Shown piece after piece: positions 1 through 4,566 of a stretch of DNA of 6,305 bases. Below the pieces are notes generated by a model, which made no database searches, was not told the origin of the DNA, and was given only the letters and a program-made list of their open reading frames with translations. A program made the translations under genes and the position numbers. Source of the DNA: an uncultured Eubacteriales bacterium. GTDB lineage: Bacteria > Bacillota > Clostridia > Oscillospirales > CAG-272. Where the stretch lies: contig USPP01000097.1 of assembly GCA_900556615.1 (NCBI GenBank), positions 1 to 6,305 on the forward strand, read 5' to 3'. Position 1 is the stretch's first letter; every line of letters starts with the position of its first letter.

Positions 1-413
1 CAAGAATCCCGGTCACGCAAAGCGGAATCCGACTGCTGGCGAAGGACAAAAAGCAACTTTTTGACTTCATCATCCGTAAGAACATCAAACACCTTTCGGC
101 GCGCCTTCGGAAGGCGGAAAGATGAAACAAGGTCACTGCGAAGATACCCTTCCCGGTACGCCCAAGAAAAGAAGCATCGGACAGCGCGCATATACGTCTG
201 CACCGTAACCGACGAAACGGAACGGGATGAAACAGACAAATAATAATTCTGCAAATCCGAAAGACGCACCGCATCGGCATCCGAATCCGACAAAAAAGAA
301 ACGAGATACCCAACGTTGCGACGATAAAACAAGATAGTCTTTTCAGAGTTGCCGCGAACACGCTGTTCAAGCAAATATGCGGAAAGCAATTCCGATAGCT
401 TCAATTTCTTCAC
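1..413 (-). CDS. Tyrosine recombinase/integrase, N-terminal part (cut by window edge)
   Basis: Translating the reverse strand from a GTG at 413 gives 137 open residues to the window edge. The protein begins VKKLKLSELLSAYLLEQ and has the feel of the SAM-like core-binding domain of Xer/phage integrases: a Y-rich helix near residues 28-40, then VQTYMRAVRCFFSWAYREGYL (about 71-91), then the start of the catalytic domain near VLTDDEVKKLL (111-121) and ALRDRDS at the edge. The catalytic Arg-His-Arg-Tyr residues would lie beyond the edge and cannot be seen. Family members cut and rejoin DNA through a tyrosine, for integration, excision or dimer resolution. The GTG overlaps the TGA of the upstream rep gene (GTGA), which suggests translational coupling. 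No ATG or TTG lies between the GTG and the preceding in-frame stop; a TTG four codons later is the only nearby alternative. Confidence 0.85.
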   Translation of the reverse strand, partial: MKKLKLSELLSAYLLEQRVRGNSEKTILFYRRNVGYLVSFLSDSDADAVRLSDLQNYYLSVSSRSVSSVTVQTYMRAVRCFFSWAYREGYLRSDLVSSFRLPKARRKVFDVLTDDEVKKLLFVLRQQSDSALRDRDS

Positions 414-1354
414 TTCTTCTTTCGCTTAATATTGTAGTGTTCCTTCACAATTTCCTTCTGAAATTCATCTCCATCGGAAAGAACAACATCAGACACATAT
501 GTACAAGCAAGACCTTCCACCTCTTTCTTCGCTTCCGCATAAGTCATTTCTCTCGATTCCGGCCGAACAACGCCGCGCGAGTACCGAAAGATACGCATAC
601 CGGCAGGATACATATACAACCTTACGCCTTTTACGATACGCTTCTTTTTCAAATGTTTGCCGCTTCCAATTTCTTTTTCACACAACACACCGCCAAGTTC
701 AAAATCTTCTGGCTGACGCAAACGGCCTTTTTCGTCCCGAAAATTTTTATCCCATATCAAATCCTTAAGCGGAATATCCGCAAGATAGGAAGTAAGGTAA
801 AGGCCGACATTATCGTTATCGCCCAGAGCGCGTACATTTACGTAGCCTTTCTTCCAGCAAGCGGAAACAAGGTCGTTTGCAAGAAACGGCGCCTTACCGG
901 GAAATATCAAAATCACATGTAAATGCCACGCACCCCGTGCCTGCGGCTCGGCACAAACGATATACTCAAAATGTCCGCAATGAGCTTGAAGGCGCTCTTT
1001 GAAATTATCAAAATCCCTGCGCAGCTTCTTGCAATCCTGCATGTTTTCAGCATATGTAAGCGTAAGCCAACGACATCGAGAAGTATCCGCAGTATTGGCA
1101 TTAATGATAAAAGCCGCCCTGCGCATCGTTCGCCGCACCTCATTGGGGTCTTGCATCCGTTTATCTTTATGATTGAAATAAAACATTTCGCCAGTAGGAA
1201 GATAAATATAGCTGTCTTTATCCAAAACGAGAATCGCGCTTCCTTTTTGCTTACTGCTCTGAAACAAAATCTCGCGAATATTCCCGGCAACCGTCAATGT
1301 TACGGGAGAATTATCTGATATTTTTCGAACTGAATCTTGATGTTGAACTTCCAT
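410..1354 (-). CDS. HUH replication initiator, ORF2/G2P-like
   Basis: This 314-residue protein reads as a rolling-circle replication initiator that nicks one strand at an origin and stays bound to the 5' end. The three expected motifs are in order: RWLTLTY (95-101), the metal-binding HUH motif in GAWHLHVIL (H144, H146), and a two-tyrosine motif LYLTSYLAD (Y186 and Y190). The YxxxY spacing resembles filamentous-phage G2P-like enzymes rather than single-tyrosine Rep_1 proteins. Downstream YMYPAGMRIFRYSRGVVRP (247-265) also resembles these families. The C-terminus is very basic (KRKKK). A good Shine-Dalgarno (GAAAGGAAA on the minus strand) precedes the ATG. The gene follows a 185-base gap from the coiled-coil gene and overlaps the recombinase by four bases. 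Homologues occur in inovirus-like prophages and small integrative elements. Motif reading is firm; the family name is from memory. Confidence 0.82.
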   Translation of the reverse strand: MEVQHQDSVRKISDNSPVTLTVAGNIREILFQSSKQKGSAILVLDKDSYIYLPTGEMFYFNHKDKRMQDPNEVRRTMRRAAFIINANTADTSRCRWLTLTYAENMQDCKKLRRDFDNFKERLQAHCGHFEYIVCAEPQARGAWHLHVILIFPGKAPFLANDLVSACWKKGYVNVRALGDNDNVGLYLTSYLADIPLKDLIWDKNFRDEKGRLRQPEDFELGGVLCEKEIGSGKHLKKKRIVKGVRLYMYPAGMRIFRYSRGVVRPESREMTYAEAKKEVEGLACTYVSDVVLSDGDEFQKEIVKEHYNIKRKKK

Positions 1355-1539
1355 TCTGTTTTCCTTTCATTATGCTTTATCACACCTTTCTATCGTCAAC
1401 TACGTCTCTGCCTTTGCAGTTTTACGTCATTATCCCATTATAATCAAGTTAATAGAGACGCGCGGCGCGGGCACAGCCCGCCGCCGCACGCCTCTGCGCT
1501 GCGCGCCGATGCGCACCGTGCGCCCTGCTCTCAATCGGC
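1355..1539. other. Gap with GC-rich hairpin cluster upstream of the G2P-like rep
   Basis: The 185 bases hold no credible gene. The right part (about 1458-1530) is strikingly GC-rich and alternates G and C, unlike the AT-rich left part. One hairpin pairs 1464-1472 with 1476-1485 around an ACA loop, with one bulged base. A second small stem pairs TGCGC and GCGCA around 1500-1515. On the minus strand a TATAAT (1437-1442) follows the GC-rich block, but no good -35 box sits at the right distance, so I do not call a promoter. The block may end or slow transcription before rep, or may be part of the origin recognised by that Rep. Confidence 0.4.
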
Positions 1540-1803
1540 TTACGCTCTGGCCAGCAGCTTCTCAAGCTGCTGCTTCAGTTCCTCATTCTCTGCTTGCAAC
1601 GCTAAAAGCTGCGCAGACAAATCGTCGGATTCATCGATATATGCATGAATCAATTCCTTGGAGCTATCTCCAAGAATCAGCAAATCAACGAGCTGAGAAG
1701 TCTGCACAAGAATATGCGAGCGAAGCACCGGCGAAGCGATAGAACAAAGTCGATGGGTAATACTGTAAAGCAACTTATCTTCTCTGGATGTAAGCGGTCT
1801 CAT
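1540..1803 (-). CDS. Small protein with C-terminal coiled coil, unknown function
   Basis: This 87-residue protein is not one I recognise. Residues 1-60 look helical and mixed in character. The last 25 residues (about 63-85) form a clear leucine-zipper-like heptad pattern: LSAQLLALQAENEELKQQLEKLL. That predicts a dimer or higher oligomer. The ATG overlaps the TGA of the upstream excisionase-like gene (ATGA), and an AAGGAAGG ribosome site lies inside that gene, so the two are probably made together. Its position between a recombination directionality-type protein and a replication initiator suggests an accessory role in replication or excision, but this is inference only. It could also help regulate the operon. 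Confidence 0.72.
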   Translation of the reverse strand: MRPLTSREDKLLYSITHRLCSIASPVLRSHILVQTSQLVDLLILGDSSKELIHAYIDESDDLSAQLLALQAENEELKQQLEKLLARA

Positions 1804-1988
1804 ACTTTACCTTCCTTTCTTTCTGCGATACTGGATGTTCGCAACCACTCCATAACGGCATCATAGTCATACCGATAGACACGAGAGCCAAGCACGATAC
1901 AAGGCAACCCTTTCTGCATCATACGGTACAAGGTCATATAGCTGACCGACAGACATTCACACAGTTCTTTCGATGTCAGCAATTCCAT
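1800..1988 (-). CDS. Excisionase-like HTH DNA-binding protein (HTH_17 / MerR-like fold)
   Basis: A 62-residue protein that matches the small winged-helix excisionase family. The signature reads LLTSKELCECLSVSYMTLYRMMQKGLPCIVLGSRVYRYDYDAVMEWL (residues 3-49), with the typical 'G-L-P' turn, a wing around GSRVYRYD and the closing 'V-EWL'. Proteins of this type bend DNA at attachment sites or act as transcription factors. It is the first gene after a strong leftward promoter and has an AAAGGAG ribosome site about 10 bases before its ATG. A recombinase lies in the same gene cluster, which favours a role as recombination directionality factor. A purely regulatory role is also possible. Confidence 0.82.
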   Translation of the reverse strand: MELLTSKELCECLSVSYMTLYRMMQKGLPCIVLGSRVYRYDYDAVMEWLRTSSIAERKEGKV

Positions 1989-2023
1989 TCTTTTTCAACT
2001 CCTTTACTGATTTTCTAAGTATA

Positions 2024-2052
2024 AGTATATACCGAGATTCTCGATTTGTCAA
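2024..2052 (-). promoter_or_regulatory. Near-consensus promoter of the leftward operon with an operator palindrome in the spacer
   Basis: On the minus strand TTGACA (2047-2052) is followed by exactly 17 bases and TATACT (2024-2029). The spacer contains the perfect 11-base palindrome CGAGATTCTCG (2033-2043). A dimeric repressor bound there would block RNA polymerase. The XRE repressor gene, divergently transcribed next door, is the obvious candidate to bind it. The promoter lies about 36 bases upstream of the excisionase-like start. Confidence 0.8.
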
Positions 2053-2053
2053 C

Positions 2054-2103
2054 AGCTTTTTACTCATTATATCAGTATTTTCAAAAAGCTAAAAAAATTT
2101 TTT
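2054..2103. repeat. Inverted repeat and A-tract/T-tract palindrome in the divergent control region
   Basis: AGCTTTTT (2054-2061) and AAAAAGCT (2083-2090) form an 8-base inverted repeat with a 21-base spacer. Directly after it lies a run of seven A followed by six T (2091-2103). Such tracts are stiff or bent and often flank operators. This lies between the leftward promoter and the repressor gene, so it may be a further regulatory site. No clean rightward promoter for the repressor was found; weak -10-like AATAAT occurs near 2128-2133. Confidence 0.4.
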
Positions 2104-2153
2104 CTTTACTTTTCAAGGACTTTAAGCAATAATAGATACTGAGGTGATAAGTA

Positions 2154-2654
2154 ATGGCAATATCGAACAATGTAACAAGGATAAATATGAGACCAGAAGA
2201 TAATATTGATTGGAGAAATGAAGCGACAGAAAACAAAGATATAAGCAAAAACGACTATATCGGTTTTGATGTAGTAGAAAAAAGAAGAGAAAGAATCGGA
2301 AGAACAATAAAAGCATTACGAAAAACATACAAACTTACACAAAAAGAAATTTCAATAAAATTAGGCGTAGCACAACAAACCTACGCCGGATATGAAAACG
2401 GAAAACACGAACCGAGCATAGAAACAATAATCAGACTATGCGATATATTCAACGTAACAATGGACTATCTAACAGGAAGATGGGACGGCATAGACGAAGA
2501 AAAACTAATAGACACAATGCTTGAAAACCAAGAACTAATAAACAAAACAATAGAATACTTTCAATGGCAAAAAAAACAAGAAAAAATCTTTATGAAAACA
2601 ATAAAACAAGAAATACAAGAAGAAATAGTCGGCAACCATCCTTCAAACGTTTAA
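2154..2654 (+). CDS. XRE-family HTH repressor (CI-like), A-rich
   Basis: A 166-residue protein with an HTH_3 domain at about residues 44-108. The core reads IGRTIKALRKTYKLTQKEISIKLGVAQQTYAGYENGKHEPSIETIIRLCDIFNVTMDYLTG, the usual pattern of CI/Cro-type repressors. The C-terminal region (about 113-160) is charged and helical and could dimerise. No LexA-like peptidase motif is seen. About 40 residues precede the HTH domain, which is unusual; a second ATG at codon 12 exists, but GAGGTGAT just before the first ATG favours the long form. The gene points away from the xis-like/rep/int genes and likely represses the promoter at 2024-2052. Its coding strand is very A-rich (35 A in 60 bases at 2521-2580) with AGA and ATA codons, unlike its neighbours, so it may have a different origin. 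Confidence 0.88.
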   Translation: MAISNNVTRINMRPEDNIDWRNEATENKDISKNDYIGFDVVEKRRERIGRTIKALRKTYKLTQKEISIKLGVAQQTYAGYENGKHEPSIETIIRLCDIFNVTMDYLTGRWDGIDEEKLIDTMLENQELINKTIEYFQWQKKQEKIFMKTIKQEIQEEIVGNHPSNV

Positions 2655-2705
2655 TAATCGACTCAACGTAATACCGTCAAGAAACCAAGCTGCTCACGAC
2701 CGGAA

Positions 2706-2805
2706 CGGCGACTACGTCGCCCGGAGACGATGGTTTATCCGCACGGCGGGGAAATTGTATGCACGCACGGCGTGCGGGGTGGATGGTCGCCCTAACGTAG
2801 TGCCG
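2706..2805. repeat. Long-range inverted repeat competing with a local hairpin
   Basis: CGGCGACTACGT (2706-2717) pairs with ACGTAGTGCCG (2795-2805) over 11 base pairs with one bulged G. The same left arm also forms a perfect local 6-bp stem, GGCGAC (2707-2712) with GTCGCC (2716-2721). The two pairings exclude each other. Inside the long-range loop lies another stem, CGCAC with GTGCG (2764-2776). Confidence 0.6.
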
Positions 2806-2886
2806 TCGAGGACCCAAGGCGGACACAATGGGATGCAAGGATAACAGCCACAGCAAAGCATGATTGTGTCCGGCTTGGGAGCTCGA
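2806..2886. repeat. 81-base imperfect hairpin
   Basis: Paired segments from outside in are TCGAG/CTCGA, CCCAA/TTGGG, GGACACAAT/ATTGTGTCC (2821-2829 with 2863-2871) and ATGC/GCAT, for 23 pairs. They are separated by GA/AG, GGC/GGC and GGG/G internal loops. The terminal loop is 21 bases (2837-2857). The symmetric internal loops suggest a structure kept by selection. It abuts the long-range stem ending at 2805, so the two helices could stack. Confidence 0.65.
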
Positions 2887-2987
2887 GGAGGGACGCTTGC
2901 GCTTGGCCGCTTGCGTACAGCCACAGAACAACCGCATACAGCCGCCCAGGCATGCAGCCATTAAAAAACCTTAGTGCACGGTGTCGT

Positions 2988-3019
2988 CGAAGCGAAAAAG
3001 ACTGATAGGCCGAAGGCCT
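2988..3019 (-). terminator. Probable terminator of the ribbon-helix-helix gene
   Basis: On the minus strand, nine bases after the TAG of the RHH gene, AGGCC and GGCCT form a perfect stem around TTC (3007-3019). A T-rich stretch follows about seven bases later (five T). The spacing to the T run is longer than ideal, so it may be a weak terminator. Confidence 0.45.
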
Positions 3020-3027
3020 GTTTGGTG

Positions 3028-3315
3028 CTATTTGTTGCCGAACTTCTCAATAACGGGAGAAGTACCACTGCCCGTCATCCCTTTTACGAGCGCTTCAAGC
3101 TCGCTAATCTGCTTCAAAAGTTCCTTGACCTTCGGATTGCCCTGAACCCTATCATAATCAGCTTCAATAAGCGCCGAAAAATACTGTCTCGGACGAAGAT
3201 TCGCCATTCTGCAAAGCTCTCTCATATGCTCATACACAGAAGGCTCCAGTTTGAAAGAAACAGGATGCAAATCATCAGACGGGTAAGACTTTCCATTTGC
3301 TCTTTTTCTTGCCAT
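3028..3315 (-). CDS. Ribbon-helix-helix DNA-binding protein, plasmid-type regulator
   Basis: A 95-residue basic protein. Residues 17-55 fit a ribbon-helix-helix fold: a strand HPVSFKLEPSV, then helices YEHMRELCRMA and RPRQYFSALIEADYDRV. Residues 61-80 (PKVKELLKQISELEALVKGM) look like an amphipathic or coiled-coil helix for oligomerisation. The start MARKRANGKS is rich in Lys/Arg. Such proteins on plasmids control copy number, partition genes or relaxosome formation. No partner toxin, ParA or relaxase is adjacent on the same strand, so the exact role is open. It has its own consensus promoter with a palindrome, suggesting that it represses itself. Confidence 0.7.
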   Translation of the reverse strand: MARKRANGKSYPSDDLHPVSFKLEPSVYEHMRELCRMANLRPRQYFSALIEADYDRVQGNPKVKELLKQISELEALVKGMTGSGTSPVIEKFGNK

Positions 3316-3339
3316 TCTTTACCACCCTTTCTCCCTCTT

Positions 3340-3367
3340 ATTATACTCATAGATTATGAAATGTCAA
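3340..3367 (-). promoter_or_regulatory. Consensus promoter of the RHH gene with a spacer palindrome
   Basis: On the minus strand TTGACA (3362-3367) and TATAAT (3340-3345) both match the consensus exactly, with a 16-base spacer. The palindrome TCATA-GAT-TATGA (3347-3359) fills the spacer. This placement is what a self-regulating repressor would use. AGAAAGGGTGG supplies the ribosome site before the ATG at 3315. Confidence 0.8.
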
Positions 3368-3421
3368 TCATTTTTTTGAACTCGCAACAAAAATCATCAA
3401 TGACGATATTTTTTTTTTTTT

Positions 3422-3460
3422 TGCGTTACTCTTGCATTACATCCGCATCTGTGATATAAT
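3422..3460 (+). promoter_or_regulatory. Promoter and likely operator of the toxin-antitoxin operon
   Basis: TTGCAT (3432-3437) and TATAAT (3455-3460) are 17 bases apart, and TGA just before the -10 box gives an extended -10. Two near-identical words, TGCGTTAC (3422-3429) and TGCATTAC (3433-3440), start 11 bases apart, one helical turn, as expected for RHH antitoxin binding. A run of 14 T (3409-3422) lies just upstream and may act as an UP element. Confidence 0.75.
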
Positions 3461-3494
3461 AAAAGCAGAACAAAACCGAAAGGAGACATCAAGA

Positions 3495-3770
3495 ATGGCA
3501 AACATGGTCAACTTCTCAATCCGGGTAAACCCGAAAGTAAGAGACGAAGCGAACGCATTATTCGAATCTTTGGGACTTGATTTGGCAACGGCAACGCGAA
3601 TATTCTATCAAGCTGCACTGAATTGCGGCGGCTTCCCGTTCGAGGTGAAAAAGGAAATACCCAACGAAGAAACAATAAAGGCACTACAGGACGCAGATCG
3701 TGGAATCGGCATGTCCGAACCGTTCGACACTGTAGCCGAGCTGATGGAGTGGCTCTATGCTGACAATTAA
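3495..3770 (+). CDS. RelB/DinJ-family antitoxin
   Basis: A 91-residue protein. Residues 4-50 form an N-terminal ribbon-helix-helix of RelB/DinJ type: MVNFSIRVNPKVRDEANALFESLGLDLATATRIFYQAAL. The acidic C-terminal half (about 55-91) is the expected toxin-wrapping part. It neutralises the downstream RNase and binds its own promoter. The ATG at 3495 is chosen because AAGGAG (3480-3485) precedes it by nine bases; an upstream in-frame TTG at 3432 lies within the promoter. Its end overlaps the toxin start by 14 bases, the usual arrangement for translational coupling. Family is clear; the exact subfamily is inferred from the YafQ-like partner. Confidence 0.9.
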   Translation: MANMVNFSIRVNPKVRDEANALFESLGLDLATATRIFYQAALNCGGFPFEVKKEIPNEETIKALQDADRGIGMSEPFDTVAELMEWLYADN

Positions 3771-4038
3771 AGCGACGCAACAATTCAAGCGCGATTTTAA
3801 GTTAGCTATAAAACGGGGATACAATCCCGCATCAATGGAAAAAGTCGTAAATCTATTGGCAAACGAAGTCACTTTACCACCGGCACTGAGAGATCACCGA
3901 CTGACAAGCTCAAAGCATTATACAAACGCAAGAGAATGTCACATCGCACCGGACTGGCTGCTCGTATACCGAATAGACCGCGGAGAACTCATACTCGAAC
4001 TAATCCGAACAGGATCGCACAGCGACCTTTTTCGGTAA
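3757..4038 (+). CDS. YafQ-family mRNA interferase toxin
   Basis: A 93-residue RelE-superfamily toxin that cuts mRNA at the ribosome. The YafQ signature is visible: DH (H47), H54, RECHIAPDWLLVYRI (58-72) and ELIRTGSHSDLF (81-92). H47, H62, D66, W67 and H88 correspond to the catalytic and binding residues known for E. coli YafQ, so it looks active. The usual L-x-G step before the central region reads LTSS here, a minor difference. N-terminal residues 1-36 hold the two helices of the family. It lies in the antitoxin operon with an overlapping start, and a strong hairpin and a terminator follow. Length is normal for the family. Confidence 0.92.
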   Translation: MLTIKATQQFKRDFKLAIKRGYNPASMEKVVNLLANEVTLPPALRDHRLTSSKHYTNARECHIAPDWLLVYRIDRGELILELIRTGSHSDLFR

Positions 4039-4052
4039 TCACCGACAACGGC

Positions 4053-4092
4053 AGCGGCGGGGCAGGGCGCAACGCGTCCCTGTCCCGCCGCT
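4053..4092. repeat. Very stable GC-rich hairpin after the toxin gene
   Basis: AGCGGCGGG (4053-4061) pairs with CCCGCCGCT (4084-4092). A G-U pair, then CAGGG/CCCTG, then CGC/GCG around an AAC loop with one bulged T extend it to 18 pairs. It begins 15 bases after the toxin stop. The following TTGCTCTCTCTTG is pyrimidine-rich but not a clean T run, so it may be an imperfect terminator, an mRNA-stabilising structure or a DNA site. Confidence 0.6.
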
Positions 4093-4144
4093 TGCTCTCT
4101 CTTGTCGTATGTCCGTCTCTCACGTCCTCTAACGGCTCATTTAC

Positions 4145-4173
4145 ACCCCTTCATGATCATGAGGGGTATTTTT
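4145..4173 (+). terminator. Rho-independent terminator of the toxin-antitoxin operon
   Basis: ACCCCT (4145-4150) pairs with AGGGGT (4162-4167). The loop contains the palindrome CATGATCATG, which can extend the stem, and ATTTTT follows directly. Orientation fits the rightward toxin-antitoxin genes. Confidence 0.8.
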
Positions 4174-4176
4174 AGC

Positions 4177-4217
4177 TATAAAAAAGAAAAGCCCCTATTG
4201 GAGACGATAGGGGCTTT
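4177..4217 (-). terminator. Strong terminator ending the leftward rep / small-protein genes
   Basis: AAAGCCCCTAT (4188-4198) and ATAGGGGCTTT (4207-4217) form a perfect 11-bp stem with an 8-base loop. On the minus strand it is followed by TTTTCTTTTTT, a classic T tract. The plus-strand side has only TTT, so it mainly serves leftward transcription. It starts five bases after the stop of the small gene. Confidence 0.9.
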
Positions 4218-4222
4218 ACAAA

Positions 4223-4432
4223 TCAATATTCTGTCATGCTGAAATCAAGCGCATCCGTCAAACGTGAGTTAGCAGCCATCACAACGGGTTTATTATCTTC
4301 ATCCAGATAAACAATCGCAACACGCATTTGCAAAATTTCGAGCAGCTTACCCGCGTAAGATCTAATATCCGACTTTACACGAGCTTCCTCACTCTCAAAT
4401 TCCGGCACAAACTTGTAGTTAATCTCTAACAT
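4223..4432 (-). CDS. Small acidic protein, unknown function
   Basis: A 69-residue protein that I do not recognise. It has no signal peptide or membrane segment. The N-terminal half (MLEINYKFVPEFESEEARVKSD...) is acidic and the centre (YAGKLLEILQMRVAIVYLDEDNKPVVM, about 26-52) looks like a helix followed by two strands, so a small alpha-beta fold is likely. TAGGAG lies about 11 bases before the ATG, supporting translation. It lies downstream of rep on the same strand, 134 bases away, and is followed at once by a strong terminator. It could be a replication accessory or copy-control protein, but nothing in the sequence proves it. Confidence 0.65.
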   Translation of the reverse strand: MLEINYKFVPEFESEEARVKSDIRSYAGKLLEILQMRVAIVYLDEDNKPVVMAANSRLTDALDFSMTEY

Positions 4433-4482
4433 TTTTACACGCTCCTATTGATTTTTCTTGCCGGAGCGGGTACAATACATAC

Positions 4483-4549
4483 ACCGCTTCGGCGGTTTCT
4501 TCCCCTCGCATGTGATCGCGGTCTCCAATCACGGCACAGCGGGGGGAAG
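4483..4549. repeat. UUCG hairpin and 11-bp imperfect hairpin between rep and the small gene
   Basis: ACCGC (4483-4487) and GCGGT (4492-4496) enclose TTCG, a very stable tetraloop read on the plus strand. Two bases further on, CTTCCCCTCGC (4499-4509) pairs fully with GCGGGGGGAAG (4539-4549), counting one G-U pair, and TGTG/CACA or GTGAT/ATCAC can extend inward. The two stems nearly fill the 134-base gap between the genes. They may separate the two transcripts, protect mRNA ends or belong to the replication system. Confidence 0.55.
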
Positions 4550-4566
4550 CCCTTTTTATATTCAAC

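Larger units (their letters stand above)
2655..3027. other. 373-base gene-free region full of inverted repeats; candidate structured RNA or replication/transfer site
   Basis: The open frames here have no protein-like character or domain pattern, so I call no gene. Visible structures: a local hairpin at 2707-2721, a longer-range stem 2706-2717 with 2795-2805, a small hairpin at 2764-2776, a large imperfect hairpin at 2806-2886, a hairpin with a TT/TT internal loop at 2893-2916, and a stem at 3007-3019. ACAGCCACAG occurs twice (2844-2853 and 2917-2926). This density is typical of single-strand origins, transfer origins or structured RNAs. Which of these it is cannot be told from sequence alone. 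Confidence 0.6.

Noticed and set aside
61..243. Rightward 60-residue open frame at the left edge
   Set aside because: It is antisense to the recombinase reading, which has a recognisable family pattern.
377..1318. Rightward open frames opposite the G2P-like rep
   Set aside because: They lie antisense to a gene with clear HUH motifs and have no domain pattern or ribosome site.
2665..2818. Diversity-generating retroelement template/variable pair or retron
   Set aside because: No reverse transcriptase or target gene is in the window; retained only as a low-interest finding.
2677..2961. Leftward 94-residue open frame in the structured region
   Set aside because: Its sequence is not protein-like (Cys/His/Arg-rich, no domain), and the DNA is explained better by hairpins.
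3605..3611. Second CTTGATA-like nick word inside the antitoxin gene
   Set aside because: Only seven bases match, and there is no adjacent hairpin or extended motif.
3802..4183. 12-base repeat TTAGCTATAAAA (3802-3813 and 4172-4183)
   Set aside because: One copy is inside the toxin gene; a pair of 12-mers is expected by chance in 6.3 kb.
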